Notes under the pieces: generated by a model
The model's input: only the letters and a program-made list of their open reading frames with translations
What the model was told of the DNA's origin: nothing
Database searches by the model: none
Translations under genes and position numbers: made by a program
Shown: positions 42,453 through 51,614 of the stretch, piece after piece
Layout: the number at the start of each line of letters is the position of its first letter
How positions within the stretch are numbered: the stretch's first letter is position 1
DNA from: Streptomyces fumigatiscleroticus
GTDB lineage: Bacteria; Actinomycetota; Actinomycetes; Streptomycetales; Streptomycetaceae
Assembly (NCBI RefSeq): GCF_014647975.1
Contig: NZ_BMQF01000012.1
Location: 1-64,000 of the forward strand
Length of the DNA stretch: 64,000 nucleotides
Direction: 5' to 3'

Positions 42453-43883
42453 TCATCCCAGCACCTCGTCGCAGGCCGTGCGCAGCCGCCGTACCCCTTC
42501 CGCGATCTCCTCGGTGCCCGCGACCGCGGCGAAGCTCAGCCGGATGTGCGCGGCCGGGGGCTCGGCGCTGAAGTAGGGGCGGCCGGGGGTGAGGGCCACG
42601 CCCGCGCGCAGGGCGGCCGCCGTCAGCGCGGACTCTCCCGCGGGCAGACGGAGCCACAGGTGGTAGCCGCCCGCCGGGACGTGCGGCAGGGCGAGTTCGG
42701 GCAGGGTGAGCCGCAGCGCGGCCGTCATGGCATCGCGGCGGGCCCGCAGCTCGGCCGAGATGGTGCGCAGATGGCGGGGCCAGGCGGGCGAGCCGACCAG
42801 TTCGAGCGCGGCCTCCTGCAACGGCCGGGGCACGAAGAAGGTGTCGACGACCTGGATGGCGCGCAGCCGCTCCAGCACCGGGCCGCGCGCGGCCAGCGCG
42901 CTGACCCGGAAGCTCGGCGAGGTCGCCTTGGTCAGCGAGCAGACGTGCACGACGACGCCGTCGGGGTCGTCGGCGGCCAGCGGGCGCGGCAGCGGCCCCG
43001 CGTCCTCGTGCACCAGCCGCCGTACGAAGTCGTCCTCGACGACGAAGGCGCCGGCCTCGCGGGCGATGCGCAGCACCTCGGCGCGCCGCTCGGGGGCGAG
43101 CACCGCGCCGGTCGGGTTCTGGAACAGCGGCTGGCAGACGAAGACCCGGGCGCCGGTGGCGCGGAAGGCGTCGGCCAGCAGCGCCGGCCGCACGCCGTCG
43201 GCGTCCACGGGGACGGGCACCGGGCGCAGTCCGGCCGCGCGGGCGATCGCCAGCATGCCCGGGTAGGTGGGCGACTCGACCAGGACCGGCGCGCCGGGCG
43301 GGGCGAGCGCGCGCAGGGCGGTGGCCAGCGCGGACTGGCCGCCGGCGGTGACCAGCACCTCGGCGGCGGTGACGGCGCCGCCGATGCTGCGCGCGAACCA
43401 CTCGCGCAGTTCCGGCAGCCCCTCCATGGGCGGGCGCCCCCACGCGCCGGGGCGCCGCCCCGCCCGCGACAGCGCCGCCGCCATCGCCCGCTCCGGCTGG
43501 AGCGAGGGGTGCAGATAGCCGCCGTTGAACTCGATCACGCCGGGCGGCGGGGCGGCCAGCGAGACCAGGACGCCGGAGGCGTCCACCGAGCGCGGTACGA
43601 GGTCGGCGGCGCCGTCGGCGCTGAGCGCGACCTCCTGCCAGGAGGTGTCCCCGGCGGCAGCGGCGGGGGTGCGCGGCCGCGCGCGGAACGCGCCGGCACC
43701 GGGCCGGGTGACCACCAGTCCGTCGGCGGCCAGCTGCGCCAGCGCCCGCGAGACGGTCACCGGGCTCACCCGGAACCGCTCGACCAGTGCTCTGCTCGAC
43801 GGGAGCTTCTCGCCGGGTGAGTAGCGGTTCAGCTCCCGCCGCAGCCGGTCCGCCAGTTCGGCAACGCTGCTACGCTCTTGCAT
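42453..43883 (-). CDS. MocR-type regulator: GntR DNA-binding domain fused to a PLP aminotransferase fold
   Basis: Protein of 476 residues. The GntR winged helix is at 1-70 (KLPSSRALVERFRVSPVTVSRALAQL) and an aminotransferase class I-like domain follows (about 110-470). The PLP Lys lies in VCSLTKATSPSFRVSAL. Such proteins sense PLP or amines and often control the divergent gene, here an EamA exporter. The ATG overlaps the ATG of that gene. A TACTCT -10 box lies 8 bases upstream and no ribosome site is present, so the mRNA is likely leaderless. Confidence 0.9.
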   Translation of the reverse strand: MQERSSVAELADRLRRELNRYSPGEKLPSSRALVERFRVSPVTVSRALAQLAADGLVVTRPGAGAFRARPRTPAAAAGDTSWQEVALSADGAADLVPRSVDASGVLVSLAAPPPGVIEFNGGYLHPSLQPERAMAAALSRAGRRPGAWGRPPMEGLPELREWFARSIGGAVTAAEVLVTAGGQSALATALRALAPPGAPVLVESPTYPGMLAIARAAGLRPVPVPVDADGVRPALLADAFRATGARVFVCQPLFQNPTGAVLAPERRAEVLRIAREAGAFVVEDDFVRRLVHEDAGPLPRPLAADDPDGVVVHVCSLTKATSPSFRVSALAARGPVLERLRAIQVVDTFFVPRPLQEAALELVGSPAWPRHLRTISAELRARRDAMTAALRLTLPELALPHVPAGGYHLWLRLPAGESALTAAALRAGVALTPGRPYFSAEPPAAHIRLSFAAVAGTEEIAEGVRRLRTACDEVLG

Positions 43884-43897
43884 GAGAGCACAGAGTA
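43871..43897. promoter_or_regulatory. divergent leaderless promoters with overlapping start codons
   Basis: CATG at 43881-43884 supplies the start ATG of both genes, one on each strand. -10 boxes TACGCT (plus, 43871-43876) and TACTCT (minus, 43897-43892) flank it symmetrically. The stretch CTCT-TGCATG-AGAG (43875-43888) is a near palindrome and GCTAC occurs as an outer inverted pair. One MocR dimer could cover both starts. Confidence 0.55.
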
Positions 43898-44805
43898 GCG
43901 CTATCGCAGCACCCCGGATAACGGTCCCCGGCGGCCAGGACCAGCCACGCCCCGGCCTCGGCACCCTCCAGGCCGCCCTGGGCGTCGTCGCCTTCTCCCT
44001 CACCTTCCCCGCCACCGCCTGGGGCCTGGAGGGCTTCGGGCCGTGGTCCCTGGTCGCGGTGCGCAGCGTCCTCGCCGCGGTGATCGCCGGGGGCTGTCTG
44101 CTCGCACTCCGGGTTCCGCCGCCCGTGCGGCGGCACTGGCCCGGTCTCGCGGTGGTCGCCGCCGGGGTGGTCCTCGGCTTCCCGCTGCTGACCACCCTCG
44201 CGCTGGAGACCTCGACGACCGCGCACGCCGCCGTGGTGGTCGGTCTGCTGCCGCTGACGACCGCTGTCTTCTCCGCCCTGCGCGTCGGCGCCCGTCCCTC
44301 GCGCACCTTCTGGGCGGCCGCGCTGGCGGGCGCCGCCGCGGTGATCGCCTTTACGGTGCAGCAGAGCGGCGGCGCCCTGACCTCGGCCGACCTGTATCTC
44401 TTCGGCGCGCTGGTGGTGTGCGCGGCGGGCTACACCGAGGGCGGCCGGCTGGCCCGGGTGATGCCGGGCTGGCAGGTGATCGGCTGGGCGCTGGTGCTGT
44501 GCCTGCCGCTGACCGTGCCCGTCGCGGCGCTCGCGCTGCTGCACGAGCCGGTGCACCCGACCGCGCACAGCGTGGCCGGGCTGCTGTGGGTGGCGGCCGG
44601 CTCGCAGTTCCTCGGGCTGGTCGTCTGGTACCGGGGCATGGCGGCCATCGGCATCCCGAAGGCCAGCCAGTTGCAGCTGGCACAGCCGCTGCTCACCCTG
44701 GTGTGGTCGGTGCTGCTGCTCGGCGAGGACCTGACGCCGGCCGCCCCGCTGACGGCCGCGGCGGTGCTGGTGTGCATCGCCGTCACCCAGCGGGCGCGAG
44801 GCTAG
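43882..44805 (+). CDS. EamA/DMT-family transporter
   Basis: Protein of 307 residues with about ten helices in two EamA repeats (about 28-155 and 170-303). Conserved features: PATAWGLEGFGPWSLVAVRSVLAAV, LETSTTAHAAVVVGLLPLTTAVF and the repeat-end GEDLTPAAPLTAAAVL. Such carriers usually export amino acids or metabolites. Its regulator is probably the divergent MocR protein. The start is uncertain because no ribosome site precedes it. Confidence 0.9.
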   Translation: MRAQSSAIAAPRITVPGGQDQPRPGLGTLQAALGVVAFSLTFPATAWGLEGFGPWSLVAVRSVLAAVIAGGCLLALRVPPPVRRHWPGLAVVAAGVVLGFPLLTTLALETSTTAHAAVVVGLLPLTTAVFSALRVGARPSRTFWAAALAGAAAVIAFTVQQSGGALTSADLYLFGALVVCAAGYTEGGRLARVMPGWQVIGWALVLCLPLTVPVAALALLHEPVHPTAHSVAGLLWVAAGSQFLGLVVWYRGMAAIGIPKASQLQLAQPLLTLVWSVLLLGEDLTPAAPLTAAAVLVCIAVTQRARG

Positions 44806-44898
44806 TGGCGCGCACTCGCGGGTTCCATCCGGTGGCCCGCGCCGTAGACTTGCCGCCACGGACCGTTGCTCCCGCACACATGGTGAGGAGGCCCACTG

Positions 44899-45093
44899 AT
44901 GCGTGCAACCGTGGGCGACCTGATTGTCCAGCACGGCAGGGTGGTCGGTCAGCATGACAGGGTCGCCGAGATCGTCGAGGTGATGGGCTCCGAGGGCACT
45001 CCCCCGTACCGCGTCCGCTTCGAGGACGGGCACGAGGCGGTGTGCTCACCCGGCCCCGACACCGAGGTCCGGCACCGGGAGATCCAGCAGTAG
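44899..45093 (+). CDS. DUF1918 family protein
   Basis: Protein of 64 residues with an SH3-like fold. MRATVGDLIVQHGRVVGQHDR and PPYRVRFEDGHEAVCSPGPDT are typical of DUF1918. GAGGAGG precedes the ATG by about 8 bases. Its stop lies one base before the stop of the convergent glycosidase gene, with no terminator between them. The function is unknown. Confidence 0.88.
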   Translation: MRATVGDLIVQHGRVVGQHDRVAEIVEVMGSEGTPPYRVRFEDGHEAVCSPGPDTEVRHREIQQ

Positions 45094-45094
45094 C

Positions 45095-46321
45095 TCAGCG
45101 CGGGGACCTCGCCGGCTGCCGGTAGTGGTCGGCGACGACCCGCGCCATCGCCCCGTTCCGGTCCGCCGCCACGTCCTTCGCGGCGAAGAACACATGCCCG
45201 CGCACCCGCGAGTACTTCCCGGCCAGGGTCAGGTGCCGGGACAGCTCGGCGGGGTCCTGCCAGGCCTGCGGCTGCGCCGGGTCGCCGGCCTTGTACAGGG
45301 CCTCGCCGATGTACAGCCGGGTCCGGCTGCCGCTCGCCGTCCTCGCCCACCAGGAGACCAGCTTCGCGTAGTCGGCGGCGGGCAGGCCGATGTTCCAGTA
45401 CAGCTGAGGGCAGACGTAGTCGAGCCAGCCCTCGCGGACCCAGGTGCGGGTGTCCGCGTACAGGTCGTCGTAGGTCTGCACGCCCGCCCGTGTGTCCGAG
45501 CCGCGCGCGTCGGTGCCGGCGTTGCGCCACACCCCGAACGGGCTGACGCCGAAGCTCGCGGCGGGCCGGATCTCCTTGATCCGCTGCGCCGTCTCCCGCA
45601 CCAGCAGGTCGATGTTGTGGCGCCGCCACGCGGCCCGGCTGTCGAAGCCGCCGCCGTGGGCGGCGTAGGCGGTGTCGTCGTCGAAGCTCTTGCCGGCCAC
45701 CGGATACGGATAGAAGTAGTCGTCGAAATGGACGCCGTCCACCGGATACTTCCGCACCGCGTCCAGCATCGCGTCCTGCACGAAGGACCGGACCTCGGGC
45801 AGCCCCGGGTTGTAGTAGAGCTTCCCGCCGTAGGCGACCGCCCAGCCGGGGTTGCGGCGGGCGGGGTGGGAGGAGACGAGCCGCTCGGCGTCGGTGTGGT
45901 TCGCGATCCGGTACGGATTGCACCACGCGTGCAGCTCCAGCCCCCGGTCGTGGGCCTCCTGCACGGCCGTGCCCAGCGGATCCCAGCCGGGGGCCCGCCC
46001 CTGCGTGCCGGTCAGGACCTGCGACCACGGCTCGTACGAGGACGGCCACAGCGCGTCAGCGGTGGGCCGCACCTGGAAGAAGACCGCGTTGAGGCGGTTG
46101 CGCACCGCCGTGTCGAGATGGCGGATCAGTTCCCGGCGCTGTTCGGCCGCGCCGAGCCCCGGCCGGGAGGGCCAGTCGCGGTTGGCGACGGTCGCCAGCC
46201 ACATGCCCCGCATCTCGGTCTTCCCGCCGCGCCGGCGCTCCGGCACGGCCGCCGCCGTCGACGCCGTCGTGAGGGCCGACAGCGCGGCCAGCGTGAAGGC
46301 CCGTCGTGTCACTCGCCCCAT
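45095..46321 (-). CDS. secreted glycoside hydrolase of the GH10-like (DUF187/GHL10) family
   Basis: Protein of 408 residues. The Tat-like signal TRRAFTLAALSALTTASTAAA is at residues 5-25. The domain begins EMRGMWLATVANRDWPSR and has HAWCNPYRI, VDGVHFDDYFYPYP (likely catalytic acids) and LDYVCPQLYWNIG. Family members act on beta-linked polysaccharides, possibly of cell-wall type; the substrate is unproven. GGGGAG precedes ATG 46321 by about 7 bases. Confidence 0.88.
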   Translation of the reverse strand: MGRVTRRAFTLAALSALTTASTAAAVPERRRGGKTEMRGMWLATVANRDWPSRPGLGAAEQRRELIRHLDTAVRNRLNAVFFQVRPTADALWPSSYEPWSQVLTGTQGRAPGWDPLGTAVQEAHDRGLELHAWCNPYRIANHTDAERLVSSHPARRNPGWAVAYGGKLYYNPGLPEVRSFVQDAMLDAVRKYPVDGVHFDDYFYPYPVAGKSFDDDTAYAAHGGGFDSRAAWRRHNIDLLVRETAQRIKEIRPAASFGVSPFGVWRNAGTDARGSDTRAGVQTYDDLYADTRTWVREGWLDYVCPQLYWNIGLPAADYAKLVSWWARTASGSRTRLYIGEALYKAGDPAQPQAWQDPAELSRHLTLAGKYSRVRGHVFFAAKDVAADRNGAMARVVADHYRQPARSPR

Positions 46322-46493
46322 CTGCACTCCCCAAAAGAGGCTGCGGATCCGCGCCGTCGCGGATCCTCTCGGCGCCAGGAATGCCCGCCCCCCGCGATCG
46401 ATCATCGATACTTGGGAGTAACGTGCACGAACGGAGCAGGCGCCGGACCACGGAGCACCCTGCCACCAGCCGTAGATCAGCGAAAGGGACGAT

Positions 46494-47354
46494 GTGACGG
46501 ACATCGAGCGCGTCGGAGTGGTCGGCTGCGGCCAGATGGGAGCGGGCATCGCCGAGGTGTGCGCCCGGGCCGGCCTGGACGTGAAGGTCGCCGAGACCAC
46601 CGGCGAGGCCCTGGAGATCGGCCGGACCCGGCTGTTCAACTCCCTGGCCAAGGCGGCCGGGCGCGGCAAGATCACCGAGGAGGAGCGGGAGGCGACGCAG
46701 GCGCGGCTGAGCTTCACCACCGACCTCGGCGAGTTCGCCGACCGCGACCTGGTGATCGAGGCCGTCGTCGAGAACGAGCAGGTCAAGACGGAGATCTTCC
46801 AGGTGCTCGACCAGGTCGTGACCCGGCCGGACGCCATCCTGGCCTCCAACACGTCCTCGATCCCGCTGGTGAAGCTGGCGGTCGCCACCGGGCGGCCGGA
46901 CCAGGTGATCGGCATCCACTTCTTCAACCCGGCCCCGGTGCAGCAGCTGGTCGAGCTGATCCCGGCGCTCACCACCTCCGAGGGCACCCTCAGCAGGGCC
47001 CAGCTCTTCGCCGAGAAGGTGCTCGGCAAGCACACCATCCGCGCCCAGGACCGCTCCGGGTTCGTGGTCAACGCGCTGCTGATCCCCTACCTGCTCTCCG
47101 CGATCCGGATGTTCGAGTCGGGCATCGCCAGCCGCGAGGACATCGACAACGGCATGGAGCTCGGCTGCGCCCACCCGATGGGCCCGCTGCGGCTCTCCGA
47201 CCTGATCGGCCTGGACACGGTCGCCTCGGTCGCGCACTCGATGTACGAGGAGTACAAGGAGCCCCTGTACGCCGCTCCCCCGCTGCTGGCGCGCATGGTC
47301 GACGCGGGCCGGCTGGGCCGCAAGAGCGGCTCCGGCTTCTACACATACGGCTGA
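46494..47354 (+). CDS. 3-hydroxybutyryl-CoA dehydrogenase
   Basis: Protein of 286 residues. The N-terminal Rossmann fold has GVVGCGQMGAGIAEVCARAG; the catalytic His is in IGIHFFNPAPVQQLVEL, with Ser/Asn in SNTSSIP. The C-terminal dimer domain has DRSGFVVNALLIPYL. It oxidises (S)-3-hydroxybutyryl-CoA with NAD(P), in butyrate/PHB-type metabolism or in supply of ethylmalonyl-CoA. GTG 46494 follows AAGGG by 6-7 bases; an out-of-frame ATG overlaps it. Divergent from the glycosidase. Confidence 0.93.
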   Translation: MTDIERVGVVGCGQMGAGIAEVCARAGLDVKVAETTGEALEIGRTRLFNSLAKAAGRGKITEEEREATQARLSFTTDLGEFADRDLVIEAVVENEQVKTEIFQVLDQVVTRPDAILASNTSSIPLVKLAVATGRPDQVIGIHFFNPAPVQQLVELIPALTTSEGTLSRAQLFAEKVLGKHTIRAQDRSGFVVNALLIPYLLSAIRMFESGIASREDIDNGMELGCAHPMGPLRLSDLIGLDTVASVAHSMYEEYKEPLYAAPPLLARMVDAGRLGRKSGSGFYTYG

Positions 47355-47416
47355 ACGGCCGAAAGACGGCCACGGTCGGCCACGGCCGGTCACGGAACGT
47401 CAGGATCCGGTCTTCC

Positions 47417-47450
47417 GCGGGCCCGGTACCTCGAAAGGTGCCGGGCCCGC
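47417..47450 (+). terminator. terminator after the hydroxybutyryl-CoA dehydrogenase gene
   Basis: A 15-bp stem with one G:U pair (47417-47431 with 47436-47450) and a CGAA loop, followed by TTCATT. Confidence 0.88.
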
Positions 47451-47582
47451 TTCATTCACACACCGTGTGCACGGAGGGCTCGCATATGCCTTTCGCACAC
47501 TCTTACCACCTGGCCACCAGGGCGGGTTCACTCGTGGTGCGCATGCAGGGGATGTGCAGCGACTACGGAAAGGAGCGGACTT

Positions 47583-47840
47583 GTGACCGCCGACCCCCAG
47601 CATCCCGTCGTACACGGAGAAGTCGCAGAGTTACGGCGCCGGCTCGACGTGGCCCACGCCCGCGTCGAGGGCGGACTGGCTCTGCTCAACCACCGCACCG
47701 AGGAGACCGCCAAGGAACTGGACGAGTTGCACACCCGGGTCATCACCCTCGAGCACGCTCGCTGGCCGCTGCCCTCGGTGGCGGCCATCACGGCCCTGGG
47801 AGCACTCGTCGTGACGATCTGGCAGGCTCTGGGCCGCTGA
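47583..47840 (+). CDS. small coiled-coil protein with a C-terminal membrane anchor
   Basis: Protein of 85 residues. A coiled coil is likely at residues 12-58 (VAELRRRLDVAHARVEGGLALL, then EETAKELDELHTRVITLEH), and one helix follows (64-82, SVAAITALGALVVTIWQAL). The layout resembles small phage-like or cell-envelope proteins with a C-terminal anchor, but I do not recognise the family. GTG 47583 follows AAGGAG by 8 bases. Confidence 0.75.
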   Translation: MTADPQHPVVHGEVAELRRRLDVAHARVEGGLALLNHRTEETAKELDELHTRVITLEHARWPLPSVAAITALGALVVTIWQALGR

Positions 47841-47877
47841 GAACGGGCCTCGGCCCACCGGGACGCGTCGCGGGGGA

Positions 47878-48423
47878 TCAGGGCACGGCGTCCTGGCCCA
47901 GCCTGAGGTGGTGCAGCAGGAGTAACGCGGCCGCCATGTTGGCGGCCGGGACCTCGCCGCGGGCGACCATGTCGGGAACGAGCTTCAGGGGTACCCATTC
48001 CCGGCGGTCCGACTCGAAGTCGTCCACGGGGTGCCCGACGTACTCGCCCTCGTCGGCCCAGTAGATGTGGTGCCGGGCGTCGGTGAGCCCGTTGGACGGC
48101 TCGACGCTCATGAGGTGGTGCAGGGGTCCCGGCCGCCAGCCGGTCTCCTCCTCCAGTTCCCTGGCGGCCGCGCGGGCGACGTCCTCGCCGTCCTCGACGA
48201 CGCCCGCCGCGAGCTCCCATCCCCAGCTGTCGGTGATGAAGCGGTGGCGCCACAGCAGGAGAACCTCGTTGGCCTCGTTCACCACCGTGGCCACGGCGAC
48301 GGCCCGCAGCCGTATCAGGAAGTGGTCGAGGTGCCGGCCGTCCGGCAGCTCGACATCCGCGAGATTGACGCTGAACCAGCGATTTGAGTACACAGTTTGT
48401 TCGTTTAGTTTCGTCCACTGCAC
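47878..48423 (-). CDS. Nudix hydrolase
   Basis: Protein of 181 residues. The Nudix box GVVEDGEDVARAAARELEEE-TGW matches GX5EX7REUXEEXGU completely. It hydrolyses nucleoside diphosphates linked to another group; the N-terminal layout (NRWFSVNLADVELPDGRHLDHF) is like ADP-ribose pyrophosphatases. GTG 48423 follows GGAAGG by about 10 bases. The first 15 codons are unusually AT-rich for this genome. Confidence 0.9.
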   Translation of the reverse strand: MQWTKLNEQTVYSNRWFSVNLADVELPDGRHLDHFLIRLRAVAVATVVNEANEVLLLWRHRFITDSWGWELAAGVVEDGEDVARAAARELEEETGWRPGPLHHLMSVEPSNGLTDARHHIYWADEGEYVGHPVDDFESDRREWVPLKLVPDMVARGEVPAANMAAALLLLHHLRLGQDAVP

Positions 48424-48588
48424 GGTTATGCCACCTTCCGTTGAGTAGATGGCAATATCGCAGTAGGAGCGGTGTCACAGCAGGCGCACAGTGAGCTGCT
48501 CGCGGCGCAGCGCGGGCGCAGTGGTGCGCACACGAGGGGCGCGTTCCGCCGATGGCGACCGCGTCTTCCGGCTCTGTCCAGCTGCCGT

Positions 48589-49929
48589 CTACAGCGGTAC
48601 GCGCAGCGCCCCGTCGATCAGTTCGGCGGCCGCCGCCGTCCCCGCGCTGCCGCTGCGCACCAGGTGCTCCCGCACCGCCCGCAGTCTGTCGCGCAGCCGC
48701 TGGGACTCCATACCCCAGGCCAGCTCGGTCATCTGCACCGCGATGGCCGCCGCCTTGTCGGCGTTGCCCTGCCGCAGCTCGATCACGGTGAGCATGCCCA
48801 GCCGGTGCACCCGGCCCCGGTCGTGGGCGGGTTCGTGCACGGCCGCCGCGGCGTGCTCTCTCGCCGCCGAGATCTCGCCGAGGCTCAGCAGCGCCTCCGC
48901 CACCTGGACATTGACCAGTCCCGGCTGGACATAGCCGGTCTCGTCGGGTTCGTGGCCGCGCCGGATGCGTCCGGCGGCCGTCTCGGCCCGCCGGATGCAG
49001 GCCAGGGCGCTGGTGCCGTCGCCGAGGTGCGCGTACGCCTTCGCCTGCATCGCGTACAGATCGGAGGCGAGGGCCGGGGTGATGTGCCGGCCCGCGGTGC
49101 GCAGGGCGGCCTCCGCGAAGGCGACGGCCTGCCGGTACTCCCGTATGAAAAGCGACTGGTTGACCAGCAGGGCGATGACATAGGCGCCGAGCCCCCGGTC
49201 CCCGCTGGCCTTGGCGAGTCTGAGGGCCTGGTGGAAGTAGCGCTGGGCGAGGCCGTGCGCGTCGGAGTCGTACGCGCAGATCCCGGCGATCGCCACCAGT
49301 CCGCCGGTGGCCCGGTGCAGCTGGCGGCCGGTGGCGTCGGTGTAGCCGCCGCGCAGCAGCGGGGCGGCCTCGGCGTTGAGGAAGCCGACGATACGGGCGC
49401 GGGTCGCCACGCCGCCGGCCTTGCGGTACATCTGCTCGTAGTGGCTGCGGGCGGCCCGCAGCATCTCCAGGTCGGCCGGGGTGACCCGGTGCCGGCCGCC
49501 GCGGGAGACGTCCACGTCCTCCGGCGGGTTCTCCCACTCCCACACCGGCATCACGGCGGGCGTGCCGGTGAGCGCGGGGGCGCCCAGGATGTGCGGGCGC
49601 TGCTGCTGGTCGGAGCGCCACAGGGCGGTGGCGCGCTCCACGAAGCCGGAGAGCGTGCCCGCGTGCGGGACGGACGGCCGGCCGGGCACCCCGAGGCCGA
49701 TGTCGTCCAGGGTGACGGGCCGGTGCAGCCGGGCCGCGAGCACCTCGCAGATCAGGTCGGGCACCTGGCCGCGCGGGCGCTGCCCCTTCAGCCACCGCGC
49801 GACGGCGGTGTGCTCGTACCTCAGGGCGAGGCCGCGCGCCCGCCCCGCCTGGTTGACGTGCGCGGCGAGTCCCGCGTGCGAGATGCCGGCCTCGTCCAGG
49901 ATCGCGTCGAGCAGAGTGTTGGGCTGCAT
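48589..49929 (-). CDS. NsdA-like helix-turn-helix/TPR regulator
   Basis: Protein of 446 residues. The N-terminal 80 residues form a DNA-binding-like domain (NTLLDAILDEAGISHAGLAAHVN, YEHTAVARWLKGQRPRG). From about 150 the protein is helical with TPR-like repeats (ARSHYEQMYRKAGG, GLVAIAGICAYDSDAHGLAQRYFHQALRLA, DLYAMQAKAYAHLGD). It resembles the streptomycete NsdA family, negative regulators of antibiotic production and sporulation. That link comes from memory of the family and is not proven here. Confidence 0.82.
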   Translation of the reverse strand: MQPNTLLDAILDEAGISHAGLAAHVNQAGRARGLALRYEHTAVARWLKGQRPRGQVPDLICEVLAARLHRPVTLDDIGLGVPGRPSVPHAGTLSGFVERATALWRSDQQQRPHILGAPALTGTPAVMPVWEWENPPEDVDVSRGGRHRVTPADLEMLRAARSHYEQMYRKAGGVATRARIVGFLNAEAAPLLRGGYTDATGRQLHRATGGLVAIAGICAYDSDAHGLAQRYFHQALRLAKASGDRGLGAYVIALLVNQSLFIREYRQAVAFAEAALRTAGRHITPALASDLYAMQAKAYAHLGDGTSALACIRRAETAAGRIRRGHEPDETGYVQPGLVNVQVAEALLSLGEISAAREHAAAAVHEPAHDRGRVHRLGMLTVIELRQGNADKAAAIAVQMTELAWGMESQRLRDRLRAVREHLVRSGSAGTAAAAELIDGALRVPL

Positions 49930-50203
49930 TCGGGCCCCCCGGGTGCCTCAGTGCCGTCAGCGTAATGCGTCCGGCTTCACACGGGGTGTGAACGGAGTGC
50001 GCGCATCCGGCCGGTGCGTGCGCTGTTGCCGGGGATCTCCAGCGGGTTGACTGAATTGCCTCGCAAGAGGCCGACCGGGCCGTCGGCTCCCCCCTCCTAT
50101 CAGTGCGGCGGCCCGTTCCCGCGCCGTCCGCCCGGCTGCCTGCCCGACACTGAGTGGCGGGGCGGACGGCGCCCCGGCGTCGGCCCACCGCGGTGCGGTG
50201 TGC

Positions 50204-51409
50204 TCAGCCGTGGTGCGTCGTCGGCTGAGCGCGGACCGCCGCCCTCCCCGCGGCCGTCCGCGCGCCGAGCACGGCCGGTGCGGGCAGCCGGTCGTTGCGC
50301 AGGACGAGCAGGGCGACGTCGTCGGCCGGTGCGCCGCCGGTGTGCCGCAGCAGCGCGGCGAGGACGGAGCGCAGGACGGCCCCGGGCAGCACCAGCGGGT
50401 GCCGGCGGACGGCCTCGGCCAGCGCCGCCCGCAGCGGGAAGAACCGGCCGCGCGTGTCCCGGGCGTCCTCGGCCCCGTCGGTGTACGCGAACAGCGCCTG
50501 CCCCGGCAGCAGTCGCCCGCAGCGGACGGCGGGCAGTTCGGCGGGGAGCGGGAAGGCTCCCAGCGGCGGAAGGGGTTCCGCGCGGGCGAGCGGCTCGACC
50601 CGGGGGCCGCCCAGCAGATACGGCCATGGGTGCCCGCAGTTCAGGGCCCGCACCTCGCCGTCCGGGCGGATCTCCAGCAGCAGCACGGTCACGAACTCTT
50701 CCGCGCTGTCCGGGGCGGGCCCCGTCAGGAGGTGTTCGTCACGGGCCCGCTCGCGCAGGTGCCGGGCGAGTGCGCGCTCCAGCCTGCGCAGGACGGAGCC
50801 GAGCTCCTTCTCGTCGTGCACGGCCTCACGGAAGCTGCCCAGGACGGCGGCGGCGGTCTCGACGGCCGGCAGCCCGTGTCCGCGCGCGTCGCCCATCACC
50901 ACGCGTACGCCGTGCTCCGTCCCGACGGCCTCGTACAGATCGCCGCCGATGGTGGCGCCCCGGTCGGCGGAGAGCTGGACGGCGGCGAGGCTCAGTCCGT
51001 CGATGCGCGGGGGCGGCGGCCGCAGCAGGGCGCGCTGGGCGATGCCCGCGACCCGGCGGGCCTGGCGCAGCTCGCGCAGCAGTGCCCGCCGGGCCTGGAG
51101 GACCAGCCCGGTGCCGACCGCGAAGAACACCGCGCTGCTGACCAGCCGCGCACCGAACCCGTCCTGCTGGGCGAGCGGGCAGCTCAGCTTGTACGTGATC
51201 GCCGTCGCACCCCAGGCGGTGGGCAGTCCCAGCGCGAACACCCGGCGCAGCCGGTGCCGGCCGTCCCCGCGCCGGGCGCGGCAGGCGGTCCCGGCGACGA
51301 CATCGCCCGGATCCGGCCGGACCGGTGCCGGGAGGAACGGGTGGGCGGGCGCCCGGAGCCTTGTCCGGGGCCGCGTCCCGCGCGGAGTCCCAGCCTTGAT
51401 GCGGATCAT
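50204..51409 (-). CDS. membrane-linked PP2C/SpoIIE-type serine/threonine phosphatase
   Basis: Protein of 401 residues. An N-terminal part with two weak helices (about 60-110, including FGARLVSSAVFFAVGTGLVL) precedes a linker helix and the SpoIIE phosphatase domain (about 150-380). Metal-binding Asp residues are in GATIGGDLYEAV, MGDARGHGLPA and APADDVALLVL. It is typical of streptomycete PPM phosphatases acting on anti-anti-sigma factors. I chose ATG 51409; a longer frame to 51511 lacks a ribosome site and crosses a hairpin. Confidence 0.88.
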   Translation of the reverse strand: MIRIKAGTPRGTRPRTRLRAPAHPFLPAPVRPDPGDVVAGTACRARRGDGRHRLRRVFALGLPTAWGATAITYKLSCPLAQQDGFGARLVSSAVFFAVGTGLVLQARRALLRELRQARRVAGIAQRALLRPPPPRIDGLSLAAVQLSADRGATIGGDLYEAVGTEHGVRVVMGDARGHGLPAVETAAAVLGSFREAVHDEKELGSVLRRLERALARHLRERARDEHLLTGPAPDSAEEFVTVLLLEIRPDGEVRALNCGHPWPYLLGGPRVEPLARAEPLPPLGAFPLPAELPAVRCGRLLPGQALFAYTDGAEDARDTRGRFFPLRAALAEAVRRHPLVLPGAVLRSVLAALLRHTGGAPADDVALLVLRNDRLPAPAVLGARTAAGRAAVRAQPTTHHG

Positions 51410-51444
51410 GCCGAGGGCCCCCCAAGTAGGCCGTGACAACGACA

Positions 51445-51466
51445 GACCGGCCCCGAAAGGCCGGTC
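51445..51466. terminator. 8-bp hairpin upstream of the phosphatase gene
   Basis: GACCGGCC (51445-51452) pairs with GGCCGGTC (51459-51466). It lies 36 bases before the phosphatase start, beyond the pheT terminator, so it may be a second terminator or a leader hairpin. Confidence 0.4.
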
Positions 51467-51572
51467 CGATTCTGTCCGCCTCGTGCCCCGAACGGACGAG
51501 ATCGCCCGCATCTGTCACTCGAAGGAGTGAAGTGGCCGCTGGTGCCCCGGGAAAGTCACCAGGGGCGTGGGG

Positions 51573-51605
51573 CACCGCGGCGGCCGGCGGGCGGCCGCCG
51601 CGGTG
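51573..51605 (-). terminator. terminator of the pheS-pheT operon
   Basis: Perfect 14-bp stem (51573-51586 with 51592-51605), GCGGG loop, 10 bases after the pheT stop. Confidence 0.88.
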
Positions 51606-51614
51606 TGCCGGCTC

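Noticed and set aside
47488..47585. Small protein starting MPFAHSYHL between the terminator and the coiled-coil gene
   Set aside because: The frame has no stop before the next gene and runs through it out of frame; composition is not convincing despite a GGAGG upstream.
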